Shown here: one piece after another, positions 1-7,637 of the stretch
Numbering within the stretch: the stretch's first letter is position 1
Layout of the letters: every line of letters begins with the position of its first letter
Assembly: GCA_046331565.1 (NCBI GenBank)
Contig: JAXLQP010000006.1
Location: 1 to 64,000 of the forward strand
DNA: 64,000 nt
Reading direction: 5' to 3'
DNA from: DASRDU01 sp046331565
Lineage (GTDB): Bacteria > Acidobacteriota > Blastocatellia > RBC074
Translations under genes and position numbers: made by a program
Notes under the pieces: generated by a model
Told to the model about the DNA's origin: nothing
Database searches by the model: none
What the model saw: only the letters and a program-made list of their open reading frames with translations

Positions 1-1
1 A

Positions 2-2785
2 CATCCCGGCAGCGCGGGCGGTCTGAAATCACAGTATGTGGTGTATGGCATTATGGGCTGGACCACTGAATGGTCGAACCCGACCGAAATTGACGGCACT
101 TGGGCACCGGCGGGTGATGACGCGGGCGGCTACATTCACAGCAACCAGGATTATGACTGGAAAGGCCGCCCGACCGTGACTTACAACCAGGATTATGACC
201 CAGCGCTGAATCCCGGCAGCAAACGCCAGATTTCCTACATCGGCTGCGGCTGCGCGGGCGGTGACACTGTGACCGGCACGGATGAAACCGGGCGCAAACA
301 GAAATTGTATCGGGATATTTTCGGGCGTCCGGTGAAGACTGAAGTACTCAGCGACAGCACCACGGTCTATTCGTCAGTCACGACGGATTACGATGTGCTT
401 GACCATCTGCTGATAGTGACCGAATATGCCGGAGCCGCGGGGTCAGGGGGCGCTTCACAGCAGACCGCGATGACGTATGACGGGTACGGACGACTCAAAA
501 CGCGCCAGCGTCCGCAGGAAAGTGCAGCGACAACCTATAATTATTACGATGACGACCGGATTCAGTCTTCAGTGGATGCACGGGGTGCATCCGGCACACT
601 GACATATAACGGGCGCGGACTGCTCACGCAGGCCAGCTACAACAGCGTGGCTCCGACACCGACCGTGACTTTCCAGTACGACCAGAACGGCAGGCGCACG
701 CAGATGGCGGACGGTGTCGGCACGGTGACTTACGAGTATGACAGTCTTTCGCGTCTCTTCAGGGAAACGAGGAACTTCAACAGTCTCGCCGGGAGAACTT
801 ATCCGCTGACATATGAATATAATCTCGCCGGGGAACTGACGAAGATTACTGACCCGGCCAGCGCGTGGGTCAGTTACGGGCGTGACCGGACCGGAAGAGT
901 TACGGAGATTACCGGGTCGCCATTTAACGGGGTGACCAGTTATGCCGCTGGAATTGCGTACCGCGCCTGGGATGTGCCGAAGGCCGCGTCATACGGCAGC
1001 GGCTTCAGCGCCAGCGCAAAATATAATTCACGGCTGCAGGTCAGCCAGTTCGATATCCCCGGCGTCATCGGCGGAGTCTATACGTACAATCCTGACGGGC
1101 AGCTCAGCACCTTCAAGGCAGAGACGCCACTGAGCAATCAGTACGAGCGGTATATGGACCGGGCGTTCACATACGACGCAGTTGGCAGAATGAACGGCTC
1201 GAAGGCCGGACTCGATGCCGGGCTGGGCGGCTGGGCTTTTTATTATGATTACAGCCCGCAGTACGACGAATTCGGGCATATCAGGAACTCAAGCTATTTA
1301 TACTGGCAGAACGGGACGAGCGCCGTGCAGTTCTCTGCGACGTACCAGAACAACAAGGCCGTCAGCATCTCTGATGCCGGGCAGCCGCAGACCTGGAACT
1401 ATGATGCGATGGGCAATCGGACCGGCATCACACAGAACTCGACGACCGTGGAAGCTGACCTGCTCGATGCTCTGGGCCGGGTTGTCAACGGCCCGCTGGA
1501 TGGGAACGGGCAGCGTGTCTCACCCGATACTGTTTCTGGTTACTACGTGCGCTCAAGCGCGCTGGGTGGCGAGGTCATAACTCAACTGGATGCGTCAGGC
1601 AACAAGTTCAAGGGGCGCGTGCTGGATGGCAGCAGCCTGATTGCGGAGCAACTGGTCGCTGAGAATAAAGTGCAGTGGCATCACCGCGACCCGCTCAATC
1701 TGGTCGCGCGGGATACGGAGCCTGGGCAGGTGAAGAAGAAAACCTTCCTCATCAACCCGGTCGGTGCACAGATTGAGTCTTGGACCGGAGTGGACATCAC
1801 TAAATATTATTCGTGTCTGTATCAGGGGCAGAACAATCCGACCTGCAGCGGATTCAATCCGCAACCGACGAGTGCCTACGGATATCTGGCCGACCAGGCC
1901 AATGGGAAGTTCGGCGCCGGGTTCAAGGTGGATGGGGCGCTGACACTGCTCAGTCCGGAGGCGGCAGCAGCGCAGGCGCAGCGCACCGGAATGGGAAGGA
2001 TTTACATCAGTCCGGCTCTGAGTGGCACCCAACTGGCAAATGGTGTGGATGGGGCGTTTGTCAGGCGTTCAGTCTCAGGATGGCGTGAAGTGGCCGGAGA
2101 TGTGACGAAGAATGGAAAGTATGAGCGTAACTTTGTGGAGACAATCGTTGATGTCTGGGAATTTGTTCCCGGGGCTTCCTTTAGTCAATCTCGTGTTCAA
2201 GTTGATCCCCGATTTACAATAATATATGACTTAAAAGATGACAGAGATGTAAGAAGCACTGCTGAAGTCTTTTATCAAAAGAACCCTAAATGTCGCCAGC
2301 TCATAGACTTAATCCTTGGAGAAGGAAGCGTTAATAATGCGATTAAACGTACCACATTCGTTGACGTTACTAAAAATCCCAGAGCGGCCCGTCTCGATGC
2401 AGTAACTCAAATAGGAAAAAATAATAGTTCAGGCGATTATTATACTTTGGGCGAAGCATTGACTGTAGCAGGTGGTCTTACAAATACTGGTATGAGATCA
2501 CTAATATATGTGGGAAGAAAATATGCCGTGAGTAGCTTAGAAACGCGAGAGATGATTGTTGGACATGAGATGACTCATGCTATTTTCTCAGGAAATCATC
2601 AGAAAATTGCTCGTAGTCTTGGACTGCATTTCACTACAGTATACGGCGCAAACTCTGTCATTGACTTAGGTCGTACAGAGGGTAATGCATCAGCAGCCAT
2701 CAACCGATTCCTAAAGGCGGGTTGTGATCCATTCAGGCTAAGCATTGTAGACGAACTGCTTGGGATTGATCCTTTCGAGCCGTAA
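2..2785 (+). CDS. RHS/YD-repeat polymorphic toxin, 5'-truncated by window edge
   Basis: The frame is open to the left edge, so the N-terminus is missing and 927 residues are visible. Residues 1 to about 640 are a chain of YD repeats (motifs such as YEYDSLSRL, YNYYDDDR, NYDAMGNRTG), the shell that encloses toxins in RHS proteins. From about residue 720 (position ~2160) the DNA becomes clearly AT-richer and the YD repeats stop, as expected of an exchangeable C-terminal toxin tip. The tip contains HEMTH at residues 855-859 (2564-2578), the HExxH zinc-metallopeptidase motif, and Glu893 in RTEGNAS could be a third ligand. Family role: secreted or contact-dependent effector delivered to rival cells. 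That the tip is a metallopeptidase toxin is inference from the motif; I do not recognise the tip family. Confidence 0.85.
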   Translation, partial: HPGSAGGLKSQYVVYGIMGWTTEWSNPTEIDGTWAPAGDDAGGYIHSNQDYDWKGRPTVTYNQDYDPALNPGSKRQISYIGCGCAGGDTVTGTDETGRKQKLYRDIFGRPVKTEVLSDSTTVYSSVTTDYDVLDHLLIVTEYAGAAGSGGASQQTAMTYDGYGRLKTRQRPQESAATTYNYYDDDRIQSSVDARGASGTLTYNGRGLLTQASYNSVAPTPTVTFQYDQNGRRTQMADGVGTVTYEYDSLSRLFRETRNFNSLAGRTYPLTYEYNLAGELTKITDPASAWVSYGRDRTGRVTEITGSPFNGVTSYAAGIAYRAWDVPKAASYGSGFSASAKYNSRLQVSQFDIPGVIGGVYTYNPDGQLSTFKAETPLSNQYERYMDRAFTYDAVGRMNGSKAGLDAGLGGWAFYYDYSPQYDEFGHIRNSSYLYWQNGTSAVQFSATYQNNKAVSISDAGQPQTWNYDAMGNRTGITQNSTTVEADLLDALGRVVNGPLDGNGQRVSPDTVSGYYVRSSALGGEVITQLDASGNKFKGRVLDGSSLIAEQLVAENKVQWHHRDPLNLVARDTEPGQVKKKTFLINPVGAQIESWTGVDITKYYSCLYQGQNNPTCSGFNPQPTSAYGYLADQANGKFGAGFKVDGALTLLSPEAAAAQAQRTGMGRIYISPALSGTQLANGVDGAFVRRSVSGWREVAGDVTKNGKYERNFVETIVDVWEFVPGASFSQSRVQVDPRFTIIYDLKDDRDVRSTAEVFYQKNPKCRQLIDLILGEGSVNNAIKRTTFVDVTKNPRAARLDAVTQIGKNNSSGDYYTLGEALTVAGGLTNTGMRSLIYVGRKYAVSSLETREMIVGHEMTHAIFSGNHQKIARSLGLHFTTVYGANSVIDLGRTEGNASAAINRFLKAGCDPFRLSIVDELLGIDPFEP

Positions 2786-2963
2786 CGCAGGGTGAAGAGG
2801 CCGCAGATCTAGATGCGGTTGAATGGATGCGATTTATGCGAACTACAGATACAGCAGACCTTTATGTAACATGAGAATGGCATGGGTGCTGTATCTGTAA
2901 TGCTAAGTATGCATTTGGAGCATGATCCGAAAGCGTAAATTTAAGATGCTCACCATTAAATCA
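2786..2963. other. Intergenic with 13-bp inverted repeat; ancestral 5' end of ankyrin gene
   Basis: Between the RHS stop and the IS. A perfect 13-bp inverted repeat, TACAGATACAGCA at 2844-2856 and its complement at 2887-2899, surrounds a 30-nt loop. No U-run follows, so it is not a clear terminator. From 2922 (ATG) or 2946 (ATG) a frame runs to the IS end and, across the IS, joins the ankyrin gene in frame. A second frame at 2794-2880 without a good start reads through after the RHS stop and may be old coding debris. Confidence 0.6.
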
Positions 2964-4441
2964 GTCGTCCCTGAAAAAGTGTAAAAGCCAATAAAAACGG
3001 CATGTTCAGCGAGAACCACACCGCGTAGAATTGCAAGAAAGTGGTAAAAACCTTGCAAAACCTGGTGAAAGCGAATGAAACCTCGTGACAGTCAGGCGCA
3101 GAGCCTGCCAGAGAGCCTCTATCAAGCTCGGCTCGACCAACAACTCAATCCGAAGCATCCGCTGTTCCGGCTCGCGCAGCAGATTGACTGGAGCTACTTC
3201 GAGCGTGAGTTCGGCTCCTTCTACTCGGAAGAGATGGGGCGGCCCGGAATACCGATCCGGTTGCTGGTCGGGCTGCACTACCTCAAGCACGCCTGCCACG
3301 AGAGCGACGAGTCGGTGGTCGAGAAGTGGGTTGAGAATCCCTACTGGCAATACTTCTGTGGCTACGAGTACTTTCAGCACGAGTTCCCCTGTCATCCGAC
3401 TTCCCTGGTCAAATGGCGACAGCGGATCAAGGCCGATGGCGTCGAGAAGATGCTCAAAGAGATTCTTTCGAGCGCGCAACGTGCAGGCGCACTCAAGGCG
3501 AAAGATCTCGAGCGGGTCAACATCGACACGACCGTCCAGGAAAAAGCGATTGCCTTTCCGACCGATGCGCGACTCTATGAGAAGGCTCGGGTGGCGGTGG
3601 CGCGGGAGGCTCAGAAAGCCTCAGTCAAACTGCGCCAGAGCTACCGGCGCGTCGGTAAGAAGGCGCTCTATGATCAGAGCCGCTACGCCCGCGCACAACA
3701 AATCAAACGGGCCAGGAAAGAGACCAGGAAATTGCGCAACTATCTGGGCCGTGTGCTGCGCGATGTCGAACGCAAGCACCCCAAGCCATCGCCGAGATTC
3801 AAAGAACTACTGACCACTGCCGCGCGCATTCACAGACAAGAGAAGAACGACTCACCAAAGCTCTACAGTGTCCACGCCCCCGAGGTCGAGTGCATTGCTA
3901 AGGGCAAAGCTCACAAGAGGTATGAATTCGGCTGCAAAGCCGCAATTGCGACCACCTCAAAAAGCAACTGGATTGTTGCGATCGAGGCGCATCACGACAA
4001 TCCTTACGACGGCGCGACACTCAAACCCACGATCGATCAAATCGAACGGCTGACAGGTGTCAGACCGAAAGAGGCGTTCGTTGATCGCGGCTACCGCGGC
4101 AAAGCGCATCATCCTGAGGATGTCAAAGTTCATATCACCGGCCAACACAAAGCGACTGGGACATTGAAGAAGCTCCTCAAACGCCGCAATGCGATTGAAC
4201 CGGTCATCGGTCACGACAAACACGATCACGGTCTGTGCCGCAATCACCTCAAAGGCAAAGAAGGCGACCGGATCAACGCGATCTTGTCGGGCTGCGGGTT
4301 CAATCTGAGGAAGCTCTTGCGAGCTTTCTCTTGTGACCTGCAAAACTGGCTCTCAGAGATCGTTTTCAAGCCGCTCACTGGCTTCCAGCGCCGAACCGGC
4401 TGTTTTGCCGCTATTTGAGGCGCGACTTTTTCAGGGATGAC
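2964..4441 (+). mobile_element. IS5-family-like insertion sequence, complete
   Basis: The element is 1478 bp, bounded by 17-bp terminal inverted repeats with one mismatch: GTCGTCCCTGAAAAAGT at 2964-2980 and ACTTTTTCAGGGATGAC at 4425-4441. It is flanked by an identical 7-bp direct repeat TAAATCA at 2957-2963 and 4442-4448, read as the target-site duplication. It contains one intact transposase gene. Seven bases is longer than the 2-4 bp usual for IS5 relatives, so the exact outer boundary may be a few bases off. Intact ends, repeat and ORF argue for recent insertion. Confidence 0.85.
3075..4418 (+). CDS. IS5-family-like transposase
   Basis: 447 residues. The N-terminal half has the DUF772-type region of IS5-like transposases (HPLFRLAQQIDWSYFEREFG, PIRLLVGLHYLKHA, WVENPYWQYFCG). 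The catalytic DDE residues can be placed at Asp in NIDTTVQEK, Asp in AFVDRGYRG and Glu in RRNAIEPVIGHDK. It cuts and joins the IS ends. The gene fills the element, ending 23 nt before the right end, and shows no frameshift, so it is probably active. An ATG at 3075 gives the N-terminus expected for the family. Confidence 0.92.
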   Translation: MKPRDSQAQSLPESLYQARLDQQLNPKHPLFRLAQQIDWSYFEREFGSFYSEEMGRPGIPIRLLVGLHYLKHACHESDESVVEKWVENPYWQYFCGYEYFQHEFPCHPTSLVKWRQRIKADGVEKMLKEILSSAQRAGALKAKDLERVNIDTTVQEKAIAFPTDARLYEKARVAVAREAQKASVKLRQSYRRVGKKALYDQSRYARAQQIKRARKETRKLRNYLGRVLRDVERKHPKPSPRFKELLTTAARIHRQEKNDSPKLYSVHAPEVECIAKGKAHKRYEFGCKAAIATTSKSNWIVAIEAHHDNPYDGATLKPTIDQIERLTGVRPKEAFVDRGYRGKAHHPEDVKVHITGQHKATGTLKKLLKRRNAIEPVIGHDKHDHGLCRNHLKGKEGDRINAILSGCGFNLRKLLRAFSCDLQNWLSEIVFKPLTGFQRRTGCFAAI

Positions 4442-5705
4442 TAAATCAAAATTGACGCTTATCTTGCTTATTTTATTGGGATTAATATATTTCAATTACA
4501 ATAAGTATCTATGTCTGAACGTATTTTCTAGTGCTGACAGCGGCCCCATCGATATACCTGCTGACCAATCATCTTGGGAAAAAGTGAAAGCAGTTAATTT
4601 CCCTGCTTGGATTGTTCTTGAGACTGAGGCCAAATCTCCTCCAGCTTTCTGTGAGGTCTTCCTTTATTTTGAACCAAAATATTATACCAGAGAAAATTTA
4701 ACCAAACTATTTTCGGAGATAGCGAAGAGGTACCCTGCTGAGAGCTGGCTTGAATTCACTGTATTTACAGACAAGAAGATGTTGAATGCCGGTCTTGTCG
4801 AGTTCAGGTCGCAAGCAATCAGTCTTCCGGCAGAATCAAGCGATTCCGGCACAAGAGCTGATCAGGATAGTAGATATACTAATAATAGGGCGAATGTTCC
4901 TACAGGGGGTTCTGCGTTTGCCAGATTCCATAAATCCTCCAAAAGAGAATTTATTGAACTGTTTCCTGCACCCGAAAGTAAGAAATACGAAAGTATTATT
5001 ATCAGAGATGAACTTTCACGAAACTCCTCTCACGGAAGATTCAGATTAAGTCAGGCGGTCATTGCTAACGATGAAGAGCAGATTCGGCTGTTAATAAAGC
5101 ACGAGGATATAAATGTAAGAGACGATCTGGGCTGGACCCCGTTACTCTATGCCGTAAGGTATAATTTCCTAGGGATCTCTACAATTCTGCTGGAAGCCGG
5201 GAATGCAGATGCCGGACGTTCTTCGAGTGACGGGATTTCTCCTCTCATATTGGCTGCTCAGTTTTGTGAACTTGAGATGATCCGGTTGTTAGTCGAACAC
5301 GGGGCTGACCTTAACGGAAGGGATAAAAGTGGTAATACCTGCTTGATGGTGGCTGCTGCAAATGGAAGGGGAGAGATTGTTGATTATCTCATCGGGAGAG
5401 GGGCAAATGTAAGAATCAAGAATTATCTTGGCCAAACTGCCCTGATGAATGCATGGGATGAAATCGGGAAAGCAGAAATGTCGCAAAGACTTCTGAAAGC
5501 AGGGATTGGAATTAATGAGCAGGATAATGAAGGCGACACCGCACTTATGTACGCAGTTAGAACAGGGAATGAGGTAAAAGTTCGTGTTTTGATAGACCAA
5601 GGTGCGAAGATAAAAGTCCGAAATAGGGAGGGTCAGACAGCGATTGACTACGCAAAATTGAATAATTTTACTGAAATTCACAAGCTCTTGCTCAATCGCC
5701 AGTGA
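4437..5705 (+). CDS. Membrane-anchored ankyrin-repeat protein, 5' end disrupted by IS
   Basis: 422 residues, AT-rich like the toxin tip upstream. Residues 5-22 are a hydrophobic signal anchor (LTLILLILLGLIYFNY). An uncharacterised region follows to about residue 195, then about six ankyrin repeats to the C-terminus (GWTPLLYAVR, GISPLILAAQ, GNTCLMVAAA, GQTALMNAWD, GDTALMYAVR, GQTAIDYAKL). Ankyrin repeats bind proteins. The current ATG at 4437-4439 lies inside the IS right inverted repeat. Removing the IS and one copy of the 7-bp repeat joins TCA (2961-2963) to AAA (4449) in frame and restores a longer, basic N-terminus from ATG 2946 or 2922. Position after an RHS toxin and matching base composition suggest immunity or effector-accessory function (inference). 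No good ribosome binding site precedes the current start. Confidence 0.75.
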   Translation: MTKSKLTLILLILLGLIYFNYNKYLCLNVFSSADSGPIDIPADQSSWEKVKAVNFPAWIVLETEAKSPPAFCEVFLYFEPKYYTRENLTKLFSEIAKRYPAESWLEFTVFTDKKMLNAGLVEFRSQAISLPAESSDSGTRADQDSRYTNNRANVPTGGSAFARFHKSSKREFIELFPAPESKKYESIIIRDELSRNSSHGRFRLSQAVIANDEEQIRLLIKHEDINVRDDLGWTPLLYAVRYNFLGISTILLEAGNADAGRSSSDGISPLILAAQFCELEMIRLLVEHGADLNGRDKSGNTCLMVAAANGRGEIVDYLIGRGANVRIKNYLGQTALMNAWDEIGKAEMSQRLLKAGIGINEQDNEGDTALMYAVRTGNEVKVRVLIDQGAKIKVRNREGQTAIDYAKLNNFTEIHKLLLNRQ

Positions 5706-5724
5706 CAGCAGTTTACAGCAGTTT

Positions 5725-5898
5725 TCAAATGGGTGGGCAGGTATAACCACAATGTGTAAACCAGCCCCAAATATCCTCCAAGGTGACCGAAGCTATTGCT
5801 CGCGCCAGTGCCCGCCGGAGCGACCGCTTCGTCCGCGCACCGGTGTTCCGCAACGCCGCCTGGAGTTTGGATATCAGTTCCTCAAGCGAATTGAAGTC
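5725..5898 (-). pseudogene. IS630-family transposase C-terminal remnant
   Basis: The minus-strand frame reads FNSLEELISKLQAALRNTGARTK and ends ED-WGWFTHCGYTC, matching the C-terminal end of IS630-type transposases: the region around the catalytic Glu (usually LNPIEE) and the terminal VTxEDxxGWFxHCGY. Only about 57 residues survive; the DD part is absent and upstream codons in the same frame look unrelated. It is a relic, showing repeated transposition in this zone. Confidence 0.6.
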
Positions 5899-6539
5899 TG
5901 ATCTGCCCGGCCTTTTCGAAGATGCACCCTGTGGGAAAGTAGCGCGCCGGATCCGACAGGCAACCACAGCTTCAATCCTCCTGCCTGTGCTGTTCCCTTT
6001 TGCACAATCTCTTTCCGGGAAAGCCCGATTGCTAAGGCGTAGAGAAAAGCCGCCAGCGCAGAAAGCATCGTTCCATTCTGGCAATGCGCTGACGGCTGAT
6101 GATGAAGGTCGGGCGCTTTCGCTGAATGGTCAGGCGCTGCGCCCGAAGGCATCATTCCTTCCTGACCAACCACCTTTCCTTACTGGTTCAGAACTGGCCC
6201 TGTGGGCGGGCGGCGCTCTCCGGCAGGTCTCTTCACGCAGCGGGTTTGTGCCCGGGTCGTGAAACTGTGAGGGGGCGGAAACGGTTGCAGGGCGTTGCCG
6301 CGTCAGAGTCTGGCCTCAACGCGCCAGGCGCGCGGCTCCGGTGTCTGGTCAGGGTGGTTATTCCTGCTCCTGAAATCCCGATCTGGTTTTATTCGGGAGG
6401 GGGCAGAAGGTGACGCAGGTTAGTATTCCCCGCGTCACATTTTCATCGCGCTCCGCAAAAAAAGGAGTCAGGTCTCAGGAATCAGATTCAGCGATTTCTC
6501 TGAAGGCAGATGACTGCTTTTCAGAAATGTTGCCCGGCG
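5899..6539. other. Gene-poor stretch, no supported gene
   Basis: Several overlapping open frames up to 159 codons exist on both strands, but none has a recognisable domain, a ribosome binding site or consistent codon use. The stretch lies between mobile-element debris and egtD and is probably decayed accessory DNA. I see no repeat or RNA gene here. Confidence 0.5.
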
Positions 6540-7535
6540 CTATAACGCCAGCCACAGACTGCTGCTGAATCTCTCTTCCTCATCCAGCCACACGCGTTTT
6601 GCGCTGAAGCCCGCAGCGGCGGCCATTTGTGTCAGTTGTTCCTGGTCGTACTTGTATGAATTTTCGGTGTGGATCGTTTCGCCCGCCTGCATTTCAATCA
6701 TCAGGCCGAGCGCGTTGAGGCGAATCTTTTGCGCGCTGCTGCTGACCAGATGCATTTCAACGCGGCCCTGCGCCTGGTTGTAAACAGCGCGATGCTGAAA
6801 TTGTTTGAGATCGAAATCAGCGCCGAGTTCGCGGTTGATGCGCAGCAGCAGATTGAGATTGAATGCCGCCGTCACTCCCAGCGCATCGTCATACGCGGCT
6901 TCAAGAATCGCTGCGTCCTTCTTCAAATCCGCGCCGAGCAGTAATCCGTCACCTTCGCGCAGCGTGCGGCGAATCTGTCTGAGCAGAGCGATGGCTTCGG
7001 GCGGGTCGTAGTTGCCGATGTTTGAGCCGAGAAAGAGCGCGAGAATGCTTTCATTGCCGCTGCGCTCGATTGCGCCGAGTCCCTGCGTGTAATCGCGGGC
7101 CTGGCCGGTAATGTGCAACTCAGGATAAATTTTCAGCAGTTCCTGCGCGCTTTGTTCGAGCATCGTGGCGGAAATATCAACCGGCTGGTAATGCAACCGA
7201 CCCTGCCGCGCAATCAGCGCTTCGATCAGAAAGCGCGTCTTGACCGAACTGCCGCTGCCGAGTTCAACCAGCGTCAGGCGGCCATTCAGGCTGCTGACGA
7301 TTTCAGCGGCGTGATGCTCCAGGATTTCAGCTTCGGCCCGCGTCGGGTAATACTCCGGCAACTGGCAGATGGCTTCAAACAGGTGTGAGCCGAGCGCGTC
7401 ATAAAAATATTTGGGCAGCAGTCTTTTCGGCGTGGCCGTCAGACCGGCGCGCACGTCTTCGGCAAAGCTGCTTTCACGCGCGGCTGCTTTGCCGCGATGA
7501 ATGACCAGCCGCACGGAACTTTTTTCGGCAGGCAT
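6540..7535 (-). CDS. egtD: L-histidine N-alpha-methyltransferase (ergothioneine biosynthesis)
   Basis: 331 residues, the usual EgtD length. It transfers three methyl groups from S-adenosylmethionine to histidine to give hercynine, the first step of ergothioneine synthesis, in the cytoplasm. The SAM-binding fold shows LVELGSGSSVKT (89-100) and FLGSNIGNY (168-176). Residues Asn175, Tyr215, Met261, Glu291 and Ser293 align, by a constant offset of 9, with the substrate-binding Asn166, Tyr206, Met252, Glu282 and Ser284 of the mycobacterial enzyme. CAGGAG lies 5-6 nt before the ATG. It is the last gene of a minus-strand block; no egtB-like sulfoxide synthase is in the window. Other DUF2260 methyltransferases are possible, but the Glu/Ser pair favours histidine. 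Confidence 0.9.
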   Translation of the reverse strand: MPAEKSSVRLVIHRGKAAARESSFAEDVRAGLTATPKRLLPKYFYDALGSHLFEAICQLPEYYPTRAEAEILEHHAAEIVSSLNGRLTLVELGSGSSVKTRFLIEALIARQGRLHYQPVDISATMLEQSAQELLKIYPELHITGQARDYTQGLGAIERSGNESILALFLGSNIGNYDPPEAIALLRQIRRTLREGDGLLLGADLKKDAAILEAAYDDALGVTAAFNLNLLLRINRELGADFDLKQFQHRAVYNQAQGRVEMHLVSSSAQKIRLNALGLMIEMQAGETIHTENSYKYDQEQLTQMAAAAGFSAKRVWLDEEERFSSSLWLAL

Positions 7536-7637
7536 AATCCTGTCTCCTGATTTCAGTTTGAATATATCCGTGTCAGAACAGTGCAGAGTGTAACAATCAG
7601 GATGGCAGGCGGCCAGTGACGCCCAGGGCAGTTCAGT

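Noticed and set aside
5783..6262. 159-codon plus-strand frame
   Set aside because: Overlaps the IS630 relic on the other strand, no ribosome site, no domain.
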